This document shows, piece after piece, positions 1 through 6,751 of a stretch of 6,751 nucleotides of DNA. The number at the start of each line of letters is the position of its first letter. The stretch's first letter is position 1. Made by a program: the position numbers and the translations under genes. The stretch spans positions 1 through 6,751 of the forward strand of contig JANQFM010000758.1 of assembly GCA_028277865.1 (NCBI GenBank), in the 5' to 3' direction. The notes under the pieces were generated by a model that was not told the origin of the DNA, ran no database searches, and saw only the letters and a program-made list of their open reading frames with translations. Source of the stretch: Acidobacteriota bacterium. Lineage in GTDB: Bacteria > Acidobacteriota > UBA6911 > RPQK01 > DATIPO01.

Positions 1-1146
1 CACGAAGCGCTCCGCCGTTGCCCCGGGGCGGCCCAGGTAGCCCCGCGCCAGGCAGGCGCCGCCGATGAGCAGCTCGGCCGAGGCGCCCAGGGGCGCCGGC
101 CGGCCCCGGCGGTCCAGCAGGCAGGCCGAGGTGCGGGAGATGGGGCGGCCGATGGGCGGGAGGTCCGGCCAGGTAGCCGCCCCGTCCGCCGCCAGGCCCA
201 GGGATTCGCCCGTCACCACGTGGCTTTCGGTGGGGCCGTAGAAGTTGTGCAGGCGGCACTGCGGGTGGCTGCCGAGCCAACGGCGCAGAGCCTCGGTCAG
301 CCGCAGCTGTTCGCCCGCCGCGAAGGTCCGTTCCAGCGGGCCGGACCCCTCTTTCGGGCCTCCCGTCGCCGCCAGCTGCTCCAGCGCCACGAAGGGCATG
401 AACAGCCACTGGATCCCCTGGCGGCGGATCAGGCGGGCCAGAGCCCGCGGATCCCGGCGCGTCGCCTCGTCCACCATCACGACAGCCCCGCCCGAGCACC
501 AGCTTGAGAACAGCTCCTGGAAAGAGACATCGAAGCTCAGCGAGGCGAACTGCAGGGTCCGCGCCGGAGTGCGCAGCCCGGGCAGGCGGAGCTGCCAGGC
601 GATCAGGTTCGAGAGCGCCCCGTGGCCCAGCGCCACGCCTTTGGGCCGGCCTGTCGAGCCCGAGGTGTAGAGCACGTAGGCCAGCTGATCCGGCTCGACC
701 GGGGTGGGTGTCCCGGCGACGGAGCCGGATTCCGGCCACCGATCGAACAGGCCAACCTGCTCGACGCCCGCAGGGCAGCCGGACCATTGGGGATCCGAGG
801 CCAGCAGCAGGCGCGCCCCGCTGTCCTCGAGCATCAGGCGCTGGCGCCCCTCCGGGTAGGCCGGATCGATCGGGACGTAGCAGCCTCCCGCCGTCAGTGT
901 CCCCAAGACGGCCTGCAGCATCTGCAGGCTGCGCCCCATGCGCACGGCCACCGGCGCATCCGGCCCCGTGCCCCGGCTGCGCAGCCAGCCGGCCAGGGAG
1001 CGGCTGCGCCGGGACAGCTCGCCGTAGCTGAGGTGATGCCCCTCATGCACGGCGGCGATCCGCTGAGGGGTCCGTCCGGCCTGGATACGGAAGCCTTGCT
1101 GCACGGGCCGGAAGCCGTCCAGGACATCCGTGCAGCCCCATTCCCG
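1..1146 (-). other. Adenylation domain 2, N-terminal part, cut by the window edge
   Basis: It starts near LLREWGCTD and shows A3 YTSGSTGRPKG (A3 proper at 637-666), LSFDVSFQELF, A5 NFYGPTE (226-246) and an A6-like ELLIGGACLARGYL. It ends at ATAERFV, before A7. Aligned by eye to the GrsA pocket, the nine readable code positions are D V Q F F A F V V. This partly matches the textbook proline code DVQLIAHVVK (D, V, Q, A, V, V shared). The stretch YGPTESHVVTG also resembles proline-type A domains. The proline call is tentative because three pocket residues differ. Confidence 0.93.
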
Positions 1147-4100
1147 CAGCAGCTGGTGCTGTTCGGCATTCGTCAGCATCGGTAGCTGCCGGATCCCTTG
1201 TCGGCAGTCCCTCACCAGGCTCTCCAAGAGCGTCTTCAAGTGACTGAGCAGGCGCTGCACGGTGGTTCGGTCGAACAAGTCGCGGTCATAGGCCACGATG
1301 CCCGACAGTCGACCGGGCCGTTCCCGGAAATGCAATTCCAGGTCAAAGCGGGTGGTACGCAGCTCGCGGCTGGCCGGCTCGACGGACAAGCCAGCCATGC
1401 GAAGGTCTTCCTGGGGTGCGTTCTGCAGGGCGAACATGACCTGGAAAATGGGGTTGCGGCTCAGGTCGCGCTCAGGCTGCAGGAGTTCGACCAGCTTCTC
1501 GAAGGGCAGGTCCTGGTGGGCATAGGCTTCCAGGGCGTTTTCTCGCACCTGTTCCAGGAAATGGTCAAAGCGCGGGTTGCCGGAAAGGTCGCTGCGCATG
1601 GCCAGGGTGTTGACGAAAAAGCCGATCAGATCCTCAATTTCGGAGTGGTTGCGGTTGGCGATGGGTGTTCCAACCACCACGTCATCCTGGCCGCTCAAGC
1701 GGTGAAGCAGCGTCTGAAAGGCGGCCAACAGGGTCATGAAGAGCGTGGTCCCACGGCGCCGGCTCAGGCTCTGCAGGCCTTGGGAAAGCTCCTCCGTAAT
1801 CTGAAAGGAGAGGTAGCCGCCGTGGAAAGCCTGCAGGTTGGGCCGGGACCGGTCGGTCGGAAGGTCCAGTGTGGAGACGCCCTCCAGGCGATCTTTCCAG
1901 TAGGCGAGCTGCTCTTGGAGCACTTCCCCCTGAAGCCACTGATGCTGCCAGACGGCGAAGTCGGAGTACTGGATCGGGAGCGGGGGGAGGGCGGGAGAGG
2001 GAGGTTCCGGGTTCCAGGTGCCGGGTTCCAGGTCAGGGAATTCGGAATCCGGAATTCGGAATCCGGGCCTCTGCATCTGCCGAGCCTCTTCCCCTCTGGA
2101 ATCTGGCCCGGTACCCGGAGCCCGAAACCCGGAACCCGTCTCCGCATCCCCCCCGACCCCGGCCTCGTATAGCGCCTGCAACTCACGCAGCAGAACACCG
2201 GTCGACCAGCCATCGCTGATAATGTGGTGCAGGGTGAGCAGCAGGATGGACTCCTGTCCGCTTAAGCGAAGCAGCGATGCCCGTACCAGCGGACCTTGGG
2301 CCAAGTCGAAGGGGCGTCGGGCTTCCCGGCCCCTCATATGACGGGACTCGATGCGGCGCTGATTCGTCGGCAGGGCGGAGAGGTCAGCCTCTGTCAGCAG
2401 CAGCGGGCTGGCAGGGTCGATGACCTGTATCGGCTGCCCGCGGCGGGAGAGGAAGCGGGTGCGCAGGATTTCATGGCGACGGACGATCTGGTCCAGGCTG
2501 GACTGGAGGGCCCACACGTCCAGAGGGCCTGACAGCTTCCAGGCTGCGGGCACATTGTAGAAGGAGCTGCCGGGAGTCAGGCGGTCCAGGAACCAAAGGC
2601 GCTGCTGGGCGTAGGAGAGCGGCAGCTGCCCGTGACGGGGAACCGGACGGATTGGCGGAGGCGGTGTCCTGTGCTGGGCCGATTCGATGCGGCGGGCCAG
2701 TGCGGCCAGGGTAGGCGCCTCGAACAGATCGCGCAGGGGCAGTTCGATCTGGAAAGCATGGCGCAGCTTGGAGACGACCTGGGTGGCCAGCAGCGAATGG
2801 CCTCCCAACTCGAAGAAGTTGTCGCGCACCCCCACCCGATCGGCCTGCAGGACTTCCCGCCAGATGCGGGCCAGACGCGCTTCGACGGGATCGCGAGGCG
2901 CCACAAACTCTTGTTGCGGCCGTATCGCTGAATCCGGTTCAGGGAGCGCCCGGCGATCCAGCTTCCCACTGGGGGTGAAGGGCAGGTCTTGCAGGAAGAC
3001 GATCAAGGAAGGAACCATGTAGGCGGGCAGCACCTCGCCCAAATAAGCTGCAAGTTCGCCTTGCGTGAGGGATCCCTGATCTTCGCTGACCACATAAGCG
3101 GCCAGGCGGCTGTTTCCGGAGGGGTCGGGCCAAGCCGCCAAAGCCGATTGGCGAACCATCGGGTACTGGTTGAGGACCGACTCGATTTCCTCCAGTTCGA
3201 TACGGAATCCCCGCACCTTGACCTGGTGGTCCAGGCGGCGCAGAAACTCGATGACGCCATCGGCAAGGCAGCGGCCCAGATCTCCGCTGCGGTAAAGGCG
3301 TCCGCCCGCTGGGCCGCCGAGGGGATCGGGGACAAACTTGGATGCCGTTTCGCCTGCCCGGCGGTGGTACCCCCGAGCCAAGCCCCGTCCGGCAATGCTG
3401 ACTTCGCCGACTGCGCCAACCGGCACTGGTTGCAAGTGCCGGCCCAGCAAGTAGACGCGGACGTTCGATAGGGGTCGTCCGATGGGGACCGACACTCCCC
3501 TCTTAAAACCGCGGGCGCCGGTGCAAGTGGAGTTGATGGCGGCCTCGGTGGGGCCGTAGAAGTTAAAGAATCCGCAGGGTACCGCTTCGGCCAGACGGTC
3601 GCGCAACCCGACCGTCAAGGTCTCGCCGCCGCAAAAGAGCAGGCGCAGGCTGGAGCAGCGGGACAGCCCTTCCTGAACGGCCACCTGAGCCAAGGCGGGG
3701 ACCATCTGTAAGACGGTGATGCCGTGATCCTGCACCAGCCGCATCAGCCGCGAGGGATCTTGCTGCCAACGCGCCATCACCAGCGCAGCTCCCTGCAGCC
3801 AGGGGGTAAAGAACTCCCGCACTGAAACATCGAAACTGATGGACGCCTTTTGCAAGACCCGGTCCGAGGGGCTCAAGGGGAATCGGCCACCCATCCACTG
3901 CAGGAGGTTGACGATGGCTTGGTGGGGGACAGTCACTCCCTTGGGTCTTCCGGTGGTGCCGGAGGTGTAAAGGAGATATGCGGGGTGCTGGGGATGGACA
4001 CGTTCGACCGCGGAATCCGATTTGGACGCAAGGCCGCTGCCGTCGGCGGGCGATGCCAACAGGTCTTCCAGCAACAGCAGCCGGGCGGGCAGCAAGGCGC

Positions 4101-6474
4101 AGCGCGAAGCCATGCAGCGGCTGGTGAGCAGCAGCGGGGCGGCAGAGTCTTCAAGCATGAACTGCAGGCGCTGGTCGGGGTTGCCCGGATCCAGGGGCAG
4201 GAATGCGGCGCCTGCCTGCAAAACACCCAGGATGCCGACAGCGAGTTCCGCTGATCGCTCCAGGCACAGCCCCACAATCGTCTCGGGGAAAACGCCCTTG
4301 GCTCGCAAATGCCCGGCCAAGCGGCCTGCGCAATGCTGAAACCATGCGTAGCTGAGGTGGCTGCTCCAAAACGGTTCGCCCTGTGCAAACACCACGGCAA
4401 CCGCCTCGGGAATGCGGGCGCACTGATCCCCGACCAGGCGGTGAAGCGGGGCGCAGCGGAAGCATTCGGCGCTGTCGTTCCATTCCAACAGCGCCTGATG
4501 GCGTTCGGCCGGGCTGAGCAGCGCCAAGCGTGAGAGCCGTACTGCCGGATCGTCCGCCGCAGCCTGAAGGAGGCGGCGCCAATGCCCCAAAAGGCGCTGG
4601 GCTGTCGAGCGGTCGAACAGGTCGACGTCATAACGCAGCGAACCCTTCAACCCCTGAGGGATTTCGAGCAGGCTGAGTTCCAGGTCGAAGTGGGCCGATC
4701 GGACCTCGGCCGTGATCCCTTTGACCTCGATGCCGGCCATCTGCAAGGAGGCACGGGGCGCGTTTTGCAGCGAGAACATGACCTGGAAGAGGGGATTGCG
4801 GCTCAAGTCGCGCTCCAATTGCAACTCTTCGACCAGCCGTTCGAAGGGCAGATCCTGGTGAGCATAGGCCTGCAAGGCTGTTTCGGAGACGCGGGCCAGA
4901 AAATCGTCAAAGGGGAGATCCCCGGACAGGTCTGCCCGCATGGCCAGGGTGTTGACAAAGAATCCGATCAACCCTTCGATTTCGGGATGGTTGCGGTTGG
5001 CGATAGGCGTCCCGACCACCAAATCGTCCTGGCCGCTCCAACGCGAGAGCAGCGCCTGGAAGGCGGCCAGCAAGGTCATGAAGAGGGTCGCTCCCCGGCG
5101 TCGGCTCAGCTCGGAGAGCCCTTCGGAGAGCCGCTTGGGCAACTGGAAGGGAATCCGCTGTCCTCGAAAGGAAGGCGAGGCGGAACGTGGACGGTCGGTC
5201 GGCAATTCCAGAACGGGAGCGCCTTGCAGACGGCTCTTCCAAGCGGAGAGCTGCTCCTGAAGGACTTCTCCTTGCAGCCACCGCCGTTGCCAGGCGGCAA
5301 AGTCGGCGTATTGGATGGGGAGAGAAGGAAGTTGGCAGTTGGCAGTTGGCAGTTGGCAGTTCGGAAGGGGAGAGCGGAAACCGGAGACCGGAGACCGGAA
5401 ACCGGCAGAAATCGGAGCCCGACGTTCGACTCCTGGTTCGCGTCCAGCCGCACTCTCGTAGAGGCTGGACAGTTCCTGCAGGAAGACTCCCATGGACCAG
5501 CCGTCTGAGACGATGTGGTGCATGGTGACCAGCAGTACCCATTCGGAGCTGCTTTGGCGGAGCAGGCAGGCACGCAGCAGGCTGCTTTGCGGAAGGTCGA
5601 AGGGGCGTGCTGCCTGCTGGGAGATCAACCGGTCGGATTCTTCGTCCTGGCGCTCTGGTGCCAGCCCGCCCAGGTCAACCATGGGCAGGGGAAGGCGATC
5701 GGCTGGCTGGATGAGTTGGACGGGACGCCCCCCGCGGGCTGGGAAGTTGGTTCGCAGCACTTCGTGGCGGCGCACGATCTGCTGCAATGCGGACTGCACG
5801 GCCGGCACATCCAGGTCACCGCAAAGGCGCCAGGCGGCGGGGATGTTGTAGAAGGGGTTGCCGGGTGTCAGGCGGTCCAGGAACCAGAGGCGCTGCTGAG
5901 CGAAAGAAAGGGGCAGCTCGCCGCCGCGATCGACCGGCCGGATGGGCGGGATGCGGGTGCCTGCGGCGGACTGCTTGATCCGTTTGGCCAGGCCAGCCAC
6001 CGAGGGCGCTTCAAAGAGGGTCCGCAAAGGCAGCTCGACATCCCATACCTTGCGGATCTGCGAAATGATGCGGGTGGCCAGCAGGGAATGGCCCCCCAGC
6101 GCGAAAAAGTCGTCCTCAATGCCGACGCGCTCCAGCCCCAGGACATCCTGCCAGATGCCGGCCAAACGGGCCTGCAAAGGGTTGCGCGGCGCCACGAAGC
6201 CTTCCGGTGCGGCTCCCTCCGGTTCGGGCAAGGCGCTGCGGTCCAGTTTGCCGTTGGGGGTCAGGGGCAATTCGTCGAGCACCACAAAAGCGGAGGGAAG
6301 CATGTACTCCGGGAGGCGGCTGGAAAGGAAAGAGGGGAGAGGGGGAGAAACCGCAGAGGACGCAGAGCCCAGACGCAGAGTTCGCGGAGAAGACTTCTCT
6401 GCGCCTCTCTGCTTCTTCTCTCTGCGTCCTCTGCGGTTTCCCTCCCCTTCTTCGACGACATAGGCCACATGGCC
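1..6474 (-). CDS. Modular non-ribosomal peptide synthetase, internal fragment (A'-PCP-C-A-PCP-C-A')
   Basis: NRPSs select amino acids, load them on phosphopantetheine arms and join them. One minus-strand frame is open from the left edge to the stop at 6523-6525 and reads as NRPS from about 6474. I checked the register at many points, including through all repeat inserts, and found no frameshift. Domain order in the coding direction is A tail (6474-6223), PCP (6204-5985), C (5919-4590), A (4476-2938), PCP (2910-2690), C (2628-1190), A (1146-1, cut). Both PCPs carry GGHSLL, both C domains HHIxSDG, and both A domains TSGxTGRPKG and NFYGPTE. No epimerization domain sits between PCP and C, so LCL-type condensation is expected (inference). 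The product is unknown. The gene is truncated at the left by the window edge and at the right by an abrupt join to hdrA, so no start codon can be assigned. Confidence 0.97.
2003..2030. repeat. 7-bp tandem repeat (GGTTCCR), 4 units
   Basis: The units are GGTTCCG, GGTTCCA, GGTGCCG and GGTTCCA. They lie in the loop of condensation domain 2. The array is the left arm of a larger imperfect inverted repeat whose right arm is the CCCGGNA array at 2107-2136. Confidence 0.9.
2037..2066. repeat. 7-bp tandem repeat (GGAATYC), 4 units plus 2 bp
   Basis: Units alternate GGAATTC, GGAATCC, GGAATTC, GGAATCC, then GG. The array encodes the FRIPDSEF stretch on the minus strand. It lies between the two inverted heptamer arrays of the same loop. 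Confidence 0.93.
2107..2138. repeat. 7-bp tandem repeat (CCCGGNA-like), about 4 units
   Basis: The units are CCCGGTA, CCCGGAG, CCCGAAA and CCCGGAA, then CCCG. This is the reverse complement of the TTCCRGG phase of the 2003-2030 array. Comparing 2107-2136 with 2003-2032 gives 24 of 30 matching positions by hand. Confidence 0.88.
2690..2910 (-). other. Peptidyl carrier protein (thiolation) domain 2
   Basis: The domain runs from FVAPRDPVEARLARIW through FFELGGHSLLATQV to LFEAPTLAALARRI. The phosphopantetheine Ser is at 2794-2796. It completes the C-A-PCP module that starts near 5919 and hands its aminoacyl or peptidyl group to the C domain beginning near 2628. Confidence 0.95.
2938..4476 (-). 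other. Adenylation domain 1 (complete)
   Basis: The domain activates an amino acid as aminoacyl-AMP and loads the next PCP. It runs from LLEWNDSAE to GKLDRRALPEP. Visible cores are A3 TSGTTGRPKG (3937-3966), A4-like SISFDVSVREFF, A5 NFYGPTE (3544-3564), A7 YRSGDL (Asp at 3280-3282), A8 VKVRGFRIELEEIE and A10 SGKLDR (Lys at 2962-2964). Aligned by eye to the GrsA pocket, the ten code positions read D V R Q F G F I N K, which I do not recognise, so no substrate is proposed. A8 has Glu where Gly is usual (IELEEIE instead of IELGEIE), probably harmless. Confidence 0.95.
5331..5361. repeat. 7-bp tandem repeat (GTTGGCA), 4 units plus 3 bp
   Basis: Four exact units at 5331-5358 are followed by GTT. 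On the coding strand this is a TGCCAAC array giving the heptapeptide repeat NCQLPTA. It lies in the LYE-to-LPIQY loop of condensation domain 1. Confidence 0.95.
5375..5405. repeat. 7-bp tandem repeat (CGGARAC), 4 units plus 3 bp
   Basis: The units are CGGAAAC, CGGAGAC, CGGAGAC and CGGAAAC, then CGG. On the coding strand they encode FRSPVSG-type heptapeptides. The array sits 13 bp from the GTTGGCA array in the same condensation-domain loop. Confidence 0.93.
5985..6204 (-). other. Peptidyl carrier protein (thiolation) domain 1
   Basis: The carrier domain holds the growing chain as a thioester on 4'-phosphopantetheine. The sequence runs from FVAPRNPLQARLAGIW through ALGGHSLLATRI to FEAPSVAGLAKRI. 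The Ser that takes the phosphopantetheine arm is at 6085-6087. Length and motif are normal. It is followed directly by a C domain. Confidence 0.95.
6347..6440. repeat. CGCAGAG-type inverted repeat inside the A-domain frame
   Basis: The arms 6347-6367 and 6420-6440 are perfect 21-bp reverse complements (left arm starts GAAACCGCAGAGG). Inside is a second hairpin with 10-bp arms, CGCGGAGAAG and CTTCTCTGCG, around 6384-6404. The CGCAGAG heptamer appears three times in the left half. Similar (A)CCGCAGAG...CGCAGAG palindromes occur between genes in many bacterial genomes, as far as I recall. Here the element lies within the NRPS frame and adds about 27 residues without a stop. It is not bounded by obvious target-site duplications. 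Confidence 0.85.
6463..6474. other. Junction between NRPS and hdrA sequence at a shared 12-mer
   Basis: GGCCACATGGCC reads as GHVA on the minus strand, leading into NRPS (VAYVV), and as GHMA on the plus strand, leading into HdrA (GHMAQLDKTFPTNDC). Left of it the HdrA match stops: GHMAQ is usually preceded by a second Gly, but here by Ile from the NRPS side. Right of it the NRPS match stops. Both genes are cut inside conserved sequence. The 12-mer is nearly palindromic, which may have helped the join. Confidence 0.8.
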
Positions 6475-6751
6475 CAGCTCGACAAGACCTTTCCAACCAA
6501 TGACTGCTCTATGTGAATTCTTTCACCGAAACTGGTCGAGGTCGGCCGGCATCCAAACATAGAGGTTCTGACATTTACCGAAGTCGCCGGGATCGAAGGT
6601 GATCAGGGCGATTTCAACGTGACCCTGAAAAAGAGACCCCGCTATATCATCGAGGATAAATGCACGGGCTGTACGACCTGTGTGGAATACTGTCCGGTGG
6701 AATACCCGGATGCGTTCAACCAGGGAATCTCCGATAACAAGGCCGTGCATG
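6463..6751 (+). CDS. hdrA: HdrA, heterodisulfide reductase subunit A-like, internal fragment; probable selenoprotein
   Basis: HdrA is the FAD and iron-sulfur electron-bifurcating hub of heterodisulfide reductase-type complexes in methanogens and many anaerobic bacteria. The frame reads GHMAQLDKTFPTNDCSM, then an in-frame TGA (6514-6516), then ILSPKLVEVGRHPNIEVLTF, and on through GDFNVTLKKRPRYIIEDKCTGCTTCVEYCPVEYPDAF. The ferredoxin-like CxxCxxCxxxCP has Cys codons at 6661, 6670, 6679 and 6691 and would bind a 4Fe-4S cluster. HdrA normally has Cys where the TGA lies, and homology continues in the same frame after it. Sec is therefore more likely than a true stop. The N-terminal part is absent, because upstream the sequence is antisense NRPS. 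The 3' end runs off the window. A TGA-disrupted pseudogene is the alternative. Confidence 0.9.
6514..6516 (+). other. In-frame TGA read as selenocysteine
   Basis: The codon lies in the HdrA motif D-C-S-M-[TGA]-I-L-S-P-K, where family members usually have the second Cys of DCSxC. Conserved HdrA sequence continues in the same frame on both sides. Sec-containing HdrA is known in methanococci and in anaerobic bacteria. A simple stop finder would end a gene here and lose everything downstream. Confidence 0.83.
6526..6545 (+). promoter_or_regulatory. Candidate bacterial SECIS hairpin
   Basis: Starting 9 nt after the TGA, CCGA (6526-6529) pairs with TCGG (6542-6545). A small asymmetric internal loop follows, then CT/AG pairs, closing a GGTCG apical loop at 6534-6538. 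Bacterial SECIS elements usually lie just downstream of the UGA inside the coding region, with a G- and U-containing apical loop about 16-37 nt from it. Here the loop begins 17 nt after the TGA. The stem is short, so this is suggestive only. Confidence 0.45.

Larger units (their letters stand above)
1190..2628 (-). other. Condensation domain 2, probably LCL type, with heptamer-repeat loop
   Basis: It starts at LPLSYAQQRLWFLDRLTPG, carries the catalytic HHIISDG at 2209-2229, and later FFVNTLAMR, HQDLPFEKLVELL and RDLSRNPIFQVMF. It is closely related to condensation domain 1 in protein and DNA, for example around 1580-1680 versus 4930-5030. The loop between LYE and LPIQYSDF is 61 residues, longer still than in domain 1. 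It is Pro/Gly/Glu-rich and is encoded by three 7-bp tandem arrays at the same site as the domain 1 insert. Catalytic and structural motifs on both sides are intact. Confidence 0.94.
4590..5919 (-). other. Condensation domain 1, probably LCL type, with heptamer-repeat loop
   Basis: The domain joins the upstream peptidyl group to the amino acid on the next PCP. It opens with LPLSFAQQRLWFLDRL and PGNPFYNIPAAW, and has the catalytic HHIVSDG at 5500-5520. Further conserved blocks are GFFVNTLAMR (about 4936-4963), HQDLPFERLVEEL and RDLSRNPLFQVMF. The LCL assignment follows from the lack of an epimerase upstream and is inference. The loop between LYE and LPIQYADF is 44 residues long. Its second half, including FRSPVSG and NCQLPTA repeats, is encoded by two 7-bp tandem arrays. 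The remaining sequence looks intact and functional. Confidence 0.94.
6223..6474 (-). other. Adenylation domain, C-terminal tail only (upstream module)
   Basis: Only the end of the mobile C-terminal subdomain is present. It begins at VAYVV (6468-6454) and includes the A9-like motif RLPEYMLPSAFV and the A10 motif TPNGKLDR, with the conserved Lys at 6247-6249. Core motifs A1-A8 and the specificity residues are missing because the sequence switches to hdrA at 6463-6474. Between AYVV and LPEYM there are 46 residues, against 19 in the next module's A domain. The extra ~27 residues are Arg/Ser/Lys/Glu-rich and are encoded by the CGCAGAG inverted repeat. What this domain activates cannot be told. Confidence 0.92.

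Noticed and set aside
1990..2140. CRISPR-like array
   Set aside because: Units are contiguous 7-mers without spacers, and no cas genes are present.
1198..2172. Long plus-strand open frame (324 codons)
   Set aside because: It lies opposite condensation domain 2, has no recognisable family, and is explained by GC-rich antisense of the NRPS frame.
1764..2213. Frameshift or separate small genes in the NRPS around the repeat loop
   Set aside because: Codon-by-codon reading shows the NRPS frame stays open from LYEA through the repeats to LPIQYSDF; the short minus-strand frames here are in other registers.
4582..5508. Long plus-strand open frame (308 codons)
   Set aside because: It is the antisense shadow of condensation domain 1; its translation resembles the 1198-2172 shadow only because the two C domains are paralogous.
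6347..6440. Inverted repeat as a transcription terminator
   Set aside because: It lies within an intact NRPS reading frame, has no T-run, and belongs to the CGCAGAG repeat type.
5515..6516. Plus-strand open frame of 333 codons ending at the TGA
   Set aside because: It is antisense NRPS up to about 6462 and true HdrA only for its last ~18 codons. It ends at the probable Sec codon, so it is not a gene as called.
6523..6750. Minus-strand open frame of 75 codons at the right edge
   Set aside because: It is antisense to clear HdrA coding sequence with a ferredoxin motif and has no family features of its own.

Overview
The window is dominated by one very long open frame on the minus strand (about 6474 down to 1, without a stop; the frame stays open upstream to a stop at 6523-6525). 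It encodes the middle of a modular non-ribosomal peptide synthetase (NRPS). Read in the coding direction it holds the tail of an adenylation (A) domain, a carrier protein (PCP), a complete C-A-PCP module, and a second C-A module that runs off the left edge. No epimerase, methyltransferase, thioesterase, start codon or promoter lies inside the window, so this is an internal slice of a larger assembly-line gene.

The last ~290 bases (about 6463-6751) belong to a different gene on the plus strand. They encode an internal piece of HdrA, the FAD/iron-sulfur subunit of heterodisulfide reductase, with a CxxCxxCxxxCP ferredoxin motif. The HdrA frame passes through an in-frame TGA at 6514-6516, exactly where the family has the second Cys of its DCSxC motif. 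This is best read as selenocysteine; a GGTC-looped hairpin follows at a SECIS-like distance.

The two genes point away from each other, and both are cut in the middle of conserved protein sequence at a shared 12-bp stretch, GGCCACATGGCC (6463-6474). G+C drops from roughly 65-70% (sampled lines of the NRPS) to 51% (139 of 271 bases, hand count of 6481-6751). The join is therefore either a real rearrangement or, more likely, an assembly or amplification chimera. It should not be read as a genomic neighbourhood linking NRPS and HdrA.

The most unusual biology is inside the NRPS. Three loops carry low-complexity repeat DNA that stays in frame. Both C domains have arrays of 7-bp tandem repeats, about four units each, at the same position just after the HHxxxDG motif. 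The broken A domain carries a perfect 21-bp inverted repeat of the CGCAGAG type. The flanking catalytic motifs are intact, so the inserts seem tolerated as surface loops.

Organism: the NRPS suggests a GC-rich bacterium with dispersed heptamer and palindromic repeats. The HdrA piece suggests a selenoprotein-using anaerobe such as a sulfate-reducing desulfobacterium. If the join is artificial, these may be two different organisms.
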